Source: Spirosoma sp. SC4-14
GTDB taxonomy: Bacteria > Bacteroidota > Bacteroidia > Cytophagales > Spirosomataceae
Length of the DNA stretch: 64,000 nt
Direction of reading: 5' to 3'
Assembly: GCF_037201965.1 (NCBI RefSeq)
Contig: NZ_CP147518.1
Span: 2,169,001 to 2,233,000, forward strand
Part shown: piece by piece, positions 35,196 through 44,106 of the stretch
How the letters are laid out: every line of letters begins with the position of its first letter
Position numbering within the stretch: the stretch's first letter is position 1
Notes under the pieces: model-generated
Told to the model about the DNA's origin: nothing
The model's database searches: none
The model's input: the letters and a program-made list of their open reading frames with translations, nothing else
Made by a program: the position numbers and the translations under genes

Positions 35196-36218
35196 CTATC
35201 GTAAAACGGGCAGTGGTACCTGATTGACAAACGTCGTGACAGCCCGCATTACCTGAACCGAGGCCCTGCGCCACCCGCGCAGTACAATTGGTTCGGGTTG
35301 TTGGCCATATGCTGGAACCGTGTTCTGGAAATCTGGTTTCTGGTATTTTGCCACTGCGTTTCGGTAGTTGGCCATGAGCAGTGAAAGCTCGGATCTTTTT
35401 TTCAGATTAAGTCGGTTCTGATGAGGGAAAAAGCCTTCATTCCAGGTATACAATCCTTTGAAATTGGCAAATAGCAGGGGTTGCTTACCCGCTCTTAGTA
35501 TCCACTGCCCGGCTTGCTGATATAACGGACGCTGTGGCAGATTCCAGATGGCTACGTGCCAGCCCGGTTCTTTTATAACCTTTACTCCGTTGAAAAAAAC
35601 AGGTACGTGCATTAGCCAGATCTGATCGGTGCACAAACCCACACAGAAATCGACAACGGCCCGTTCCTGTACACGATCCTGCCACCAGGCAAGCATGCGG
35701 TCGGTCTCGTTTGAGCGTTTAAAGGCAAGGAAATCAGCGCTGTATAACCCTATGTTCTGGAAAAATTTTTCGTCGGGCCAGGCCCGATCGTTGTTAACTG
35801 TTTCGGGCGGGGCCTGAGTAATATGGGGTGTTAAGAGGATATTGGCCGATTGTAATTGTTGCCAGACAGGGGCCAGCGATCCGAAGAATTGCACATTTGG
35901 GTCGGCGTAGATGAGTTCATCAACGTCGGGCAACCGGCGAAAGATTTCACGGAGTAGGGCCGGTTTACAGGCGGCTATAAACTCGGTAGGTGTATATTTG
36001 GCCGATAATGTCTGGAGTTCCTGGGCTCCAATTATATCGCCAATGGGCCATATTGGATAGGGTGACTGGAAGTTGGCAGGTATATGGGCTGGGTTATCGG
36101 CCAGGCCAATAACAAATGGCCGGAGGTTGCCACCTGTTTCTGATGCATTTTTAGCAAAACTATCGCCCAGAGCCAGTGCCTGGGGAAGTTGTCGGATTGT
36201 ACAAATGGTTGTAAGCAC
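35196..36218 (-). CDS. GT8-like glycosyltransferase with altered DxD motif
   Basis: A 340-residue protein that shares its overall layout with the gene at 39137 (CTIRQLPQALALGDS at the N-terminus, WHVAIWNLPQR, and a C-terminal basic tail), so it is a paralogue. The position of the metal-binding DPD of that gene reads YADPNVQFF here: the second Asp is Asn. This may weaken or change donor/metal use, so it may be a pseudo-enzyme or have a different cofactor need. Confidence 0.75.
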   Translation of the reverse strand: MLTTICTIRQLPQALALGDSFAKNASETGGNLRPFVIGLADNPAHIPANFQSPYPIWPIGDIIGAQELQTLSAKYTPTEFIAACKPALLREIFRRLPDVDELIYADPNVQFFGSLAPVWQQLQSANILLTPHITQAPPETVNNDRAWPDEKFFQNIGLYSADFLAFKRSNETDRMLAWWQDRVQERAVVDFCVGLCTDQIWLMHVPVFFNGVKVIKEPGWHVAIWNLPQRPLYQQAGQWILRAGKQPLLFANFKGLYTWNEGFFPHQNRLNLKKRSELSLLMANYRNAVAKYQKPDFQNTVPAYGQQPEPIVLRGWRRASVQVMRAVTTFVNQVPLPVLR

Positions 36219-36236
36219 AGTAAATAGAATATCTTA

Positions 36237-37259
36237 TCATTCGAATACATCACCCAGAGCCGCCAGATAAGGGGCTAGCCAGTTGGCAGATGCATCGGCA
36301 TATCGGCTATAATCGCCCTGACTAAAACTTTCCAGTACAGGTTTCAGGCGTCGGAGCCGTTCATGAGGCAGGCAACTCCGCATGGTAAAATGCAACAAGC
36401 GCTGGCGTAGCTGCGGGAGCCCGGGGGCATTGTCGGGAACGCGTTCGGTTATTAAATGGCTAATTGCGGCAAGCTGAGCCTGTTTTTCGCGCAGTGGAGC
36501 CAGTTTTAACGATCGATGGCGACTGAATCGATCTTTCAGTCGAATTTTTTCCTGAGGGGCTTCGCTCCGAACGCCAACCTGTTGCTGTACGTGGGTTCGG
36601 TACAACTGTAAGGGTTGATCAACAAACTGAACAACGTTATAAGCGGCTGCCACTAAGCCAATCCAGCCATCGTAAATGTAGCCCGGAATTTTATCGGGAA
36701 TGGGTAAGGCCTTACTCAAAAATGTTCGTCGAATAACCATAGCGCAGCCCATTACTCGATTGCCATCGAGCATGATGTCCATCGTTTCGCCATTACGCCA
36801 TCGGGTTTGGGCTGCTTTATCAAACCGAACCCAGGTCCAGAACCGACTTTGTCGCCCCTGCAAGTGCTCATCAGTTACCCACGCATCGCAGAAAGCAATC
36901 TGATGTTCGGGATGATTGACCATGTAATCGGTCATGGTGCTGATTTTATTGGGGAACCAGTAGTCGTCCTGATCGCAGATAAAAATCAGATCGCCTGTGC
37001 ATTCAGATAAGACACGCTCGAAGTTTTTGTTCGATCCGATCTGGGTCTGATTGGCTAGTATCCTGACAGGAAATGGCGCTTCGGCTGCAAATTGATTTAG
37101 TAATAATAGGGTACTATCTTTCGAACAGTCATCACACACAACTACCTCATCGGGCAATTGCTGCTGATCGAGCAAACTTTGCCATTGGGTAGGTAAATAA
37201 GCCTCGCCGTTATAGGTGCATAGCGCAATCGATACGGTAGGTCGGGGTAAGCTATTCAT
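36237..37259 (-). CDS. Glycosyltransferase family 2
   Basis: A 340-residue GT-A enzyme with SIALCTYNGEAYLPTQ, VVCDDCSKDST and the metal-binding ICDQDDYWF near residue 100. The C-terminal about 120 residues are helical and Arg-rich. It resembles rhamnosyltransferase-type enzymes of O-antigen clusters (family layout of WbbL/RfbN-like proteins). Confidence 0.9.
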   Translation of the reverse strand: MNSLPRPTVSIALCTYNGEAYLPTQWQSLLDQQQLPDEVVVCDDCSKDSTLLLLNQFAAEAPFPVRILANQTQIGSNKNFERVLSECTGDLIFICDQDDYWFPNKISTMTDYMVNHPEHQIAFCDAWVTDEHLQGRQSRFWTWVRFDKAAQTRWRNGETMDIMLDGNRVMGCAMVIRRTFLSKALPIPDKIPGYIYDGWIGLVAAAYNVVQFVDQPLQLYRTHVQQQVGVRSEAPQEKIRLKDRFSRHRSLKLAPLREKQAQLAAISHLITERVPDNAPGLPQLRQRLLHFTMRSCLPHERLRRLKPVLESFSQGDYSRYADASANWLAPYLAALGDVFE

Positions 37260-37267
37260 TTCCAGGT

Positions 37268-38095
37268 TCAGATTTGGTAACCATACTGTGCAAAAATAGG
37301 TCGCCAGTAAGCCGTGTCATGAATGTCCCATGCATGACACCCAAATGGTAGTTCTCCATCATTATATACCTCAATAGCACGTTGAGGGTAGAATTCGACG
37401 GCAAAGCGCATCGCTGTCCGAAAATCAGGGATACGTAGTCTGGGCCAGAACCGATTAACTTCTATTCCCCAGAATATATCCTCATTATATTGGTGTATAT
37501 TCTGGCTTTCATAGTGAGAAATCTTATCGCTAAAGACATGCAGACATTTCAACATAGCTGAAACACGACGTAAAGATAATCCGCCATTGCCAACACTATT
37601 TAAACTGATTATTTCCTTCGGGGTCACACCATCTGGTTTTTTCAGGCCAAGTAATGTCGCAATTCGTTGTTTTATTTTAAACCATACTTCATCCCGCCAA
37701 CCTGTAAAATCGCGGTCACGCAGCCAGGGGGCACCAATGTAATCGTACCCTTTCTGACACCATTCCAGAAGTTCGTCCTTAAAAATAAACGCATCTAACT
37801 GATGAATAAGAATATAATCCAGGTTCGTAAAAGCCTCATAAAATACTTCAGATAGCATTAGCTTATTATACGCCTGGATATCTGAAAAGAAACGGTCATC
37901 GAACGTTTTGAGGCCTAGCGCAGGGTATAGCGCCCGGTAAGCTGAAATATCGAGCGAATGCGGAGCCACCAGCCAGACACTATAGCGACCTAATACCTGC
38001 ATACACTGCTTAAGGGCAATATGTTCATGAGGGGTCATGGTCGGTTTATAGACAGGAATGACTATACCTATCGTCGATGGATCGATATGGTTCAT
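37268..38095 (-). CDS. DUF5672 family protein (putative glycan-related)
   Basis: A 275-residue cytoplasmic protein with the family hallmarks IHQLDAFIFKDELLEW, YDYIGAPWL and VGNGGLSLR. DUF5672 proteins are found in LPS and capsule clusters and are thought to be glycosyltransferase-like, but no activity is shown. Overlaps the upstream heptosyltransferase-like gene by 4 nt, so the two are coupled. Confidence 0.85.
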   Translation of the reverse strand: MNHIDPSTIGIVIPVYKPTMTPHEHIALKQCMQVLGRYSVWLVAPHSLDISAYRALYPALGLKTFDDRFFSDIQAYNKLMLSEVFYEAFTNLDYILIHQLDAFIFKDELLEWCQKGYDYIGAPWLRDRDFTGWRDEVWFKIKQRIATLLGLKKPDGVTPKEIISLNSVGNGGLSLRRVSAMLKCLHVFSDKISHYESQNIHQYNEDIFWGIEVNRFWPRLRIPDFRTAMRFAVEFYPQRAIEVYNDGELPFGCHAWDIHDTAYWRPIFAQYGYQI

Positions 38096-39135
38096 GCAAA
38101 TTTAGGTTCGCCAAGTTGCCGCTGAATTGCATTTCTTACCCAATTGTAGGGTAATTCTGAACAGGGATACCCAAAATTATTCAGAATCGTAATGTCTTCT
38201 CCGCGCTTATATCGCCCCGAAAAAGGCAGATAATCAACAAAATCATATAATTGCCCAAGTAGAATAATACCGGGGGTTGTGCTGGCATTAGCCATATGGG
38301 CAAGTCCACTATCAATACCAATAAACAAATGTGCTCTCCGAATCACTTCGGCTGTTTCCAACAGGCTTAGTTGCCCGCATAAGTTGCGAAAGTTAGGGTG
38401 TTTTTGAGTGATAACAGGTTCTAAACCAAGTTCAATTATTGGATACGGGTAAGTGGCTAATAGCCATTTCACAAGTTTGTTCCAGTCGTTAGCTGGCCAA
38501 TCGCGGGCAATGTGGCTGGATTGGCAATGGATAACAATTGGCGATTCCTGAAGCTGTAGACTCGAGATTCGTTGCCGAACCGTTTCTGGAATATACATCT
38601 TAGGATCGGCCGTTATAGGAGGCAGCCCCGCTGCCTGCGAAAACATGTACAGCAGATCGCCCCGGTGATAATAGTTATCAAAAGTGAGGCCAATTTTATC
38701 GGCTGTCGGATTAACGGGGTCTTCGGGGCAGTATTTACACTTGCGGTGCGAAATGTGCATGTTATACACTTTATCGAAAATACCTGTTTTTAGCAGGTAA
38801 ACGCGTTCGCTGGGGCATTTTTCGATTAAATAGCCGTCAAGGTCGGGGTGATGTTTTACCAGCTCGACATAGGGTTTCCGGACCATCCAGATAATATAAC
38901 CATTTGGATGGCGTCGGCGGACTTCGCGGACAACGGGTTCGCAGGCAATTATATCGCCAATTTGTTCCGATAAAATAATGGCAATGAGAGGTCGGTTGGC
39001 GGTGCGGTATTTCTGCCAGCGTAAGTATAGATATTTCCATACAACGGACATAAATTTCTCCACTATATGGGTGTACTTAGTATAACGGTGAGTCCAAAGC
39101 GCTCGTTTAGTTTCCCAGAAGGTCTTTGAAGCCAT
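38092..39135 (-). CDS. Glycosyltransferase family 9 (heptosyltransferase-like)
   Basis: A 347-residue GT-B enzyme. The N-terminal IILSEQIGDIIACEPVVRE matches the phosphate-binding loop of GT9, and the C-terminal LFIGIDSGLAHMANASTTPG is the donor-binding motif. Such enzymes add heptose or a similar sugar to the LPS core. A GmhA-like protein is encoded at 57506, which could feed heptose synthesis, but the link is an inference. Residues KCKYCPEDP contain a CxxC pair not typical of GT9. Confidence 0.85.
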   Translation of the reverse strand: MASKTFWETKRALWTHRYTKYTHIVEKFMSVVWKYLYLRWQKYRTANRPLIAIILSEQIGDIIACEPVVREVRRRHPNGYIIWMVRKPYVELVKHHPDLDGYLIEKCPSERVYLLKTGIFDKVYNMHISHRKCKYCPEDPVNPTADKIGLTFDNYYHRGDLLYMFSQAAGLPPITADPKMYIPETVRQRISSLQLQESPIVIHCQSSHIARDWPANDWNKLVKWLLATYPYPIIELGLEPVITQKHPNFRNLCGQLSLLETAEVIRRAHLFIGIDSGLAHMANASTTPGIILLGQLYDFVDYLPFSGRYKRGEDITILNNFGYPCSELPYNWVRNAIQRQLGEPKFA

Positions 39136-39136
39136 A

Positions 39137-40144
39137 TTATTGGGTTTCTAATAATGCAATAAGCTGATTAAACGGAGTATTGATGAGTTTACGTACCCGT
39201 TTATAGCGCAATACTACGGGCGGTTTAATATAGATGCACGGATAAGATCGGTATTGCTCATTATGGTTGAGCAGCAACTGGTTTCGGTATAAGTCAAATA
39301 AGGGTTTCGCATCGGACCGGTCGATGCCCGGAATTTCGGTTTCATCGAAAGTATAGCGGGTCTGATACTTCGATACATCATTGGGCCGGTATGGGCTATA
39401 GCCACTATAATGAAAAAACTGTAAAAGTTCGGTTTCGTTTACCCACCACTGGCCGGTTTGGTCGGCCGACAGATGGCGCTCATGCAGATTCCAGTAGGCT
39501 ACATTATAGCCCATGTGTTTCTCAATCCAAACATTATCATAATAAAGGGGAGCAAAATTAACCCACTGCTGATCAACAAACAGACCATTGCATAGATCGT
39601 TTCGGCATTCGTAGGCCAGGCGTTGTTTCCACCAGTCGATAAAGTGCTGCGAGGTGCTATCCTTCCGCAGACCGATAAAGCCAAGATTGAAAATGCCGGT
39701 GTTTAGATGATGTTGTTCATTGGGGCGTTCCCAGTCGGGAGTGGGCGAACAGATGTGTGGGGTTAGTACTAAACTATACTGTTTAAGGTTTGTATTTAAG
39801 ACATCAAGTGGCTGAAAAACAATAATATCGGGGTCGAAATAAATAACTTCGGTTGCTTCTGGATAATGCTTGAAAAAGAAATCGATATAATAGGGTTTAA
39901 CGGCAGTGTTTAATTCCGTAATATCATAACGATCGCACATGGCTTTGAAGTCGGGTATGTCGATCTGGTCGACTTCGAGCATGGTGTAAGCTGGTAGCAG
40001 ATCGGCTGGAAGATTGGCCCCGTTCAGTTTATCGACTAATCCGATCACATACTGATAGTCGGGATTTGTCTGTTTAAGCGAGTCGCCCAGTGTTCTGGCC
40101 TGTGCCAGATAATTAATTGAGCAAATCGTGAAAGCTAATGTCAT
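39137..40144 (-). CDS. GT8-like glycosyltransferase
   Basis: A 335-residue GT-A protein: FTICSINYLAQARTLGDSL at the N-terminus, YFDPDIIVF with an intact DxD motif near residue 105, NTGIFNLGF, YNVAYWNLHER and a basic C-terminus. It is the paralogue of 35196 with the canonical metal-binding residues. Probably uses a nucleotide-sugar with Mn2+/Mg2+ to extend the polymer. Confidence 0.85.
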   Translation of the reverse strand: MTLAFTICSINYLAQARTLGDSLKQTNPDYQYVIGLVDKLNGANLPADLLPAYTMLEVDQIDIPDFKAMCDRYDITELNTAVKPYYIDFFFKHYPEATEVIYFDPDIIVFQPLDVLNTNLKQYSLVLTPHICSPTPDWERPNEQHHLNTGIFNLGFIGLRKDSTSQHFIDWWKQRLAYECRNDLCNGLFVDQQWVNFAPLYYDNVWIEKHMGYNVAYWNLHERHLSADQTGQWWVNETELLQFFHYSGYSPYRPNDVSKYQTRYTFDETEIPGIDRSDAKPLFDLYRNQLLLNHNEQYRSYPCIYIKPPVVLRYKRVRKLINTPFNQLIALLETQ

Positions 40145-40191
40145 ACCTCAAAGATAATAGGTCAGTCTATTGATAGGTTGGCGAGGGTTAA

Positions 40192-41310
40192 TTAACTACT
40201 TGATTGGCCAACCGACTTACTGACCGGTTTTGTATAGGCAAAATAACGCTTGAGTTCATTAATGGGTTTTTCGAACAGATACCACGATACCGAAGCCACA
40301 ATCAGGAGCAATAAGAGACTTACCAGGCGATGCGACCAGTATCCTAACGATATGTGAAGGCCAAGCCGGTTGATGACCTTCATCACAAAAGGAACAATAA
40401 AACCGGGTACCATCATGTGAAAAACATAAATGCCGTAACTGATTCGTCCAATGTATTGTAAACCGGTGGTATTGAGTACTGATCCGGCAATGCCACCGAT
40501 GCCAACACTGGCTCTGACAATTAGGAAAAGGGAGAGAATGGAAATAAAAAAACGCTGGAACAAGACAACGACAATATGATCGCCCGGTAAGGTAAGCAGC
40601 CCGAAAAAACCAGCCAAAGCCAGTAAAGATACCTGTGAAAGCCTTTTCCAGAGCGTAGGAATCAACTCAGACTGGTCAGTAATGGTCCAGGCCCATAGTG
40701 CCCCCATTCCAAAGGCATCGAAGCTGGCTGGTGTTAGTACGCCATCGGGGTTTCCCTGCCAGTAGCCATAAGCCCGAAACAGAATTCCGCTTGCGATCAT
40801 GGCGGCAATAACCCATTTCAGAACGGATTTAGGGGTTAATAAGACGATCCAGGGCCAGACAAGGTAAAGCTGTTCTTCTACGCCCAGTGTCCAGAACGGC
40901 GACAGAATATCGGCCCAGTTGCCCGTCTTATTCAGGAGAATATTGTAACCGTAGAGGTAGTAATAGAGCGGATGTTGGTCGATGTCAGATGTTTCGGGGA
41001 AGGCTATCCAGACAAACGTGATAGCCAGGTAATAGAGGGGGAAAATCCGCAGCACACGCCGAACAAAGAAATTTCGATAGGTTTCGCCCAGAGTGGTTTG
41101 CCCCGCATTGATTCGGTTGCGGTTCTCAAGCAGAATACGGGTAATCAGAAAGCCACTGATCACAAAAAAAACCATAACGCCAATGGTTCCATTGGGTAAT
41201 CGGTTGATGCCTTCGCCAGCCGGGAACCAGTGATACAGAATTACCAGCAGAACGGCAAACGTTCGCAGGGAATCTAACTGAGGCATATGGCCCGATGGAA
41301 TCTTAGGCAT
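40192..41310 (-). CDS. Acyltransferase family 3 (OafA/YrhL-like) membrane protein
   Basis: A 372-residue inner-membrane protein with about 10 membrane segments. The family start LDSLRTFAVLLVILYH and the RRxxR element in NFFVRRVLRIFPLYY are present. Members transfer acyl groups (usually acetyl) onto extracellular or lipid-linked sugars. It lacks the C-terminal SGNH domain of some OafA proteins. It likely decorates the surface polysaccharide. Confidence 0.9.
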   Translation of the reverse strand: MPKIPSGHMPQLDSLRTFAVLLVILYHWFPAGEGINRLPNGTIGVMVFFVISGFLITRILLENRNRINAGQTTLGETYRNFFVRRVLRIFPLYYLAITFVWIAFPETSDIDQHPLYYYLYGYNILLNKTGNWADILSPFWTLGVEEQLYLVWPWIVLLTPKSVLKWVIAAMIASGILFRAYGYWQGNPDGVLTPASFDAFGMGALWAWTITDQSELIPTLWKRLSQVSLLALAGFFGLLTLPGDHIVVVLFQRFFISILSLFLIVRASVGIGGIAGSVLNTTGLQYIGRISYGIYVFHMMVPGFIVPFVMKVINRLGLHISLGYWSHRLVSLLLLLIVASVSWYLFEKPINELKRYFAYTKPVSKSVGQSSS

Positions 41311-41341
41311 TCGGCTGGAAAAACGTGACGGATAGTAGCTA

Positions 41342-42538
41342 CTATCCGTGTTTGCTGATTAATTGATCAAACAAAGTTACAATAGTTTCGACGCTTTGAT
41401 GAGCCGGATGCCGGTCCAGAATTTTCTGACAGAGTCGGTTTCCCATTGTTGTCCGGAGTTCGGGCTGATTCAGCAGGTCCAGCGTTCGGGCACTCATCGT
41501 ATCGAGATCCAGATAAGGAACCACAAAACCACCGTCGGCTTCAACCAGTTCGGGCGAGCCCCCGGCATTGTCGAAACAAACTACCGGAACAGTGCTCAAA
41601 CCGGCTTCAAATACAACCAGTGGGTAGGGGTCTTCGCGCGAACAGAGCACAAAAACGTCGAAACGGTTCATGTACCGCAACACGTCGGGTGTTGGCGGAA
41701 GGAGGTGAACACGACCGGCTAAACCCGCTTTGCGTATGTCGAGCGACAAGTCGTCGTGCAGTGGGCCGGGTGGAACACCAACCCACACAAAATGAATGTT
41801 AGCATTATTGGAGCGGCCACTGATCTGGCGAGCCAGCGTTACAAACAAATCGTTTCCTTTTCGCCATTCGGCATTACCACAGCCGCCTACAATCAGCGCA
41901 TCATCGGCGATACCTAATGCGGTATATAGGGTTGGTTGTTCGCGGGCGCGTTGAACAGCCCGTTCCAGAGCAGGCGTGTCAATGAGTGTAAAGAGCGTGA
42001 TGCGGGCCGGATCGAAGCCATGCTGTTGTTCGTAGTACCGTGCTGTTGCTTTCGATACAGACAGCAGATGATTGGTTCGGCGGAGCAGGTATGCCAGTTG
42101 TTGGGGTTGCGTATAGATGCGGACCGACATATCCAGTTCATGCACAAACGTGACGACCGGTATTTTTTCTGGAATAGCCAGATGGGCAAACCATCGGCTG
42201 CTGGTGACGGTATTGACCAAAATCAGATCGACTGATTCGAGGCCAAGCTCAGCACTGACGGTTTGTTGTTCCTGCTGGCGCTGTCGTTGATGGAATTGTT
42301 CCCACAGGCCTAGCTTCCCCAGCACCTTATCGGCTACCGAACCCATAACATAGGGTTTGGGAGCAGGCCAGAGTGTAACCGAACATATTGACCGATAGTC
42401 GTTCAGAAGAGGTCCCCCTTCGCCTAATAACAAATGCATCTGAAAACCTTCTGCTTTCAGATGCCGCATCAGAGAAAGTAAAACCAGTTGGGCTCCTGCC
42501 CGGTTGGCGTCGTGCCCTACTAAGAGTATCTTTTTCAG
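41342..42538 (-). CDS. Glycosyltransferase family 4 with probable non-ATG start
   Basis: The first ATG (42469) would give 375 residues but misses the usual GT4 first strand. Upstream in the same frame, codons from 42538 read KKILLVGHDANRAGAQLV, a typical GT4 N-terminus, and the frame is open up to a stop at 42556-42554. Codons there include no ATG, GTG or TTG; a CTG at 42538 is the best candidate, giving about 398 residues. The C-terminal donor domain has CSREDPYPLVVFEAGLSTVP with the E-x7-E-like motif. The coordinates here use the CTG. Confidence 0.75.
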   Translation of the reverse strand: MKKILLVGHDANRAGAQLVLLSLMRHLKAEGFQMHLLLGEGGPLLNDYRSICSVTLWPAPKPYVMGSVADKVLGKLGLWEQFHQRQRQQEQQTVSAELGLESVDLILVNTVTSSRWFAHLAIPEKIPVVTFVHELDMSVRIYTQPQQLAYLLRRTNHLLSVSKATARYYEQQHGFDPARITLFTLIDTPALERAVQRAREQPTLYTALGIADDALIVGGCGNAEWRKGNDLFVTLARQISGRSNNANIHFVWVGVPPGPLHDDLSLDIRKAGLAGRVHLLPPTPDVLRYMNRFDVFVLCSREDPYPLVVFEAGLSTVPVVCFDNAGGSPELVEADGGFVVPYLDLDTMSARTLDLLNQPELRTTMGNRLCQKILDRHPAHQSVETIVTLFDQLISKHG

Positions 42539-42550
42539 TGTACGATGGAG

Positions 42551-42641
42551 GGTTTACCGTTTATGGTTTATGGTTTATGGGTGTGCTGCTGATTTAGGCT
42601 CAGGCGGAGCAACCATAAACGATAGGCTGTAAACCATAAAC
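42551..42641. repeat. Imperfect inverted repeat with GTTTATG x3
   Basis: Three tandem copies of GTTTATG (42559-42579) on the left; CCATAAAC twice on the right (42613-42620 and 42634-42641), plus GGTTTAC (42551) pairing with GTAAACC (42629-42635). It lies between the GT4 gene start and the stop of the acyltransferase at 42643. Confidence 0.55.
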
Positions 42642-42642
42642 T

Positions 42643-43296
42643 TTAATACGTTTCATGACTGGGTTTGGGTAGTTTTTTGGCGGGATTTCCGATGTAGACA
42701 CCCCATTCATCGGTGTCTTTGTAAATGGCAGAGGCCATACCAACCAGGGTACCGGTCGCAATATGGAGGAAATCGCGTATAGTGCTGTTGACTCCAAAGA
42801 AGCAATACGGTTCAATAACACAATGCCCCGACATGACCACGTGTGATGTAAAAAAGACATGATCCTTGATCTGGCCGTGGTGCCCAATATGATTGCCGCT
42901 CCAGAGAACAACATTATTGCCAATTGTGGTAAATGGCTGAATAGTGTTGTCTTCCAGAATAAAGCAGTTTTCACCGATTTGATTACCAAACAGCGTAGCT
43001 TTCGAGCTAATATAGGAAATGAATTCATAGCCCTTGGCTTTGGCTTCGAGGTAGATCCGTTCGCGGTTTCGGTTCATGCCGCGCCCGGTCATTGGGGCAA
43101 AAAATTTATAGTCCTGTGGAGGAAACAGCGTTTCGACATGTTCGAAGGCTACTACTGGTAAGCCCCGGAACTCCGTTTCGTTCAGGTATTCCTGACTGAC
43201 CGTGAAGGCTACCACATCGTGTTCCGAATCGTGGGTAAGGTAGAAGTGTGCCAGTTCGGCGGTATCCATTACCCCAAAGATGATAACTTTTGCCAT
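42643..43296 (-). CDS. Sugar acyltransferase, PglD/NeuD-like
   Basis: A 217-residue protein with an N-terminal Rossmann-like part (VIIFGVMDTAELAHFYL) and a left-handed beta-helix (about 95-200: IGENCFILEDNTIQPFTTIG, HIGHHGQIKDHV, HCVIEPYCFFGVNS). This layout is that of PglD/NeuD N- or O-acyltransferases using acetyl-CoA. It could acetylate an amino sugar made by the aminotransferase at 46216. Cytoplasmic, probably a trimer. Confidence 0.85.
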   Translation of the reverse strand: MAKVIIFGVMDTAELAHFYLTHDSEHDVVAFTVSQEYLNETEFRGLPVVAFEHVETLFPPQDYKFFAPMTGRGMNRNRERIYLEAKAKGYEFISYISSKATLFGNQIGENCFILEDNTIQPFTTIGNNVVLWSGNHIGHHGQIKDHVFFTSHVVMSGHCVIEPYCFFGVNSTIRDFLHIATGTLVGMASAIYKDTDEWGVYIGNPAKKLPKPSHETY

Positions 43297-43308
43297 AGTT
43301 AATGAGTG

Positions 43309-43349
43309 AATTGTGAATGAGTGAATCGCCTAATCACTCATTCACAATT
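43309..43349. repeat. Perfect 16-bp hairpin with AATGAGTGAA repeated
   Basis: Arms 43309-43324 and 43334-43349 are exact reverse complements with a 9-nt loop. AATGAGTGAA is repeated at 43301-43310 and 43316-43325. The right arm overlaps the stop codon of the WbqC-like gene (43348-43350). Confidence 0.7.
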
Positions 43350-44046
43350 ATACTAATTCATATTCGTCTAAAAGTACTCTTACGGTTGCCACATCGTTGA
43401 ACATCATGATATCCAAAATGGACAGCCAGGGAATGAAATCATTCTTAAACTGCGAGTATTCCACCCGTTTCGCTTTCAGAAAATTCAGATTGATTCCGGC
43501 CTGAGCAAAGGTTGGTTTATCATAAAGTTCGAGTCCGCCAATAGGATTGATATAACCTGTTGCATTTTCCTGTCGGCAAATATCCAGAATCCGTTCCTGA
43601 GCTTTCAACTGCGAATTATCGTATATCGATGACGACGCAATGAGACGGGTTGTCAGGCCCAGATATTGATTTAACTCAACCAGACTGAAATGGATCAGAT
43701 CGGCAATTGAATCGGTGGTAAAATTGATAATTTTTTCGGTCAGCGGCATCACCGTTGCATAATAGGGCGCTTTCCGATAGCCCTGTTCAACGGTTTTGAG
43801 GAGTTTACTCCGCCACTTAGGATCATCGGCCAGGTGTACTTCGTTGATACGTTTGTTCTGGCTGGCATCTTTTAGAGGTACTGTAAACAAATACTCCTGT
43901 CCATTAATCAGGAGTTTATTACGATTGATCCAGCCCCGATTAATAAAGGCTACATCATCGTAAAGCACAAATGCATCAACAGCCTTCATGAGCTGCATAT
44001 AGCCAACGTAAGGCATGAAATAAGGCTGCATGATGGCAAGAGTCAT
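43348..44046 (-). CDS. WbqC-like family protein
   Basis: 232 residues from the ATG at 44046; the frame runs to 44097 but the extra residues lack conservation. AIMQPYFMPYVGYMQLM at the N-terminus is the family signature. WbqC proteins are found in O-antigen and nucleotide-sugar clusters near aminotransferases; their activity is not settled. Two genes upstream lies the sugar aminotransferase, a usual arrangement. Confidence 0.85.
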   Translation of the reverse strand: MTLAIMQPYFMPYVGYMQLMKAVDAFVLYDDVAFINRGWINRNKLLINGQEYLFTVPLKDASQNKRINEVHLADDPKWRSKLLKTVEQGYRKAPYYATVMPLTEKIINFTTDSIADLIHFSLVELNQYLGLTTRLIASSSIYDNSQLKAQERILDICRQENATGYINPIGGLELYDKPTFAQAGINLNFLKAKRVEYSQFKNDFIPWLSILDIMMFNDVATVRVLLDEYELV

Positions 44047-44106
44047 GAGTCTTCGGGAGTTTAGTTTGTGTGGACTGGGTTTACGGCTAAACCACAAGCC
44101 ACTAGT

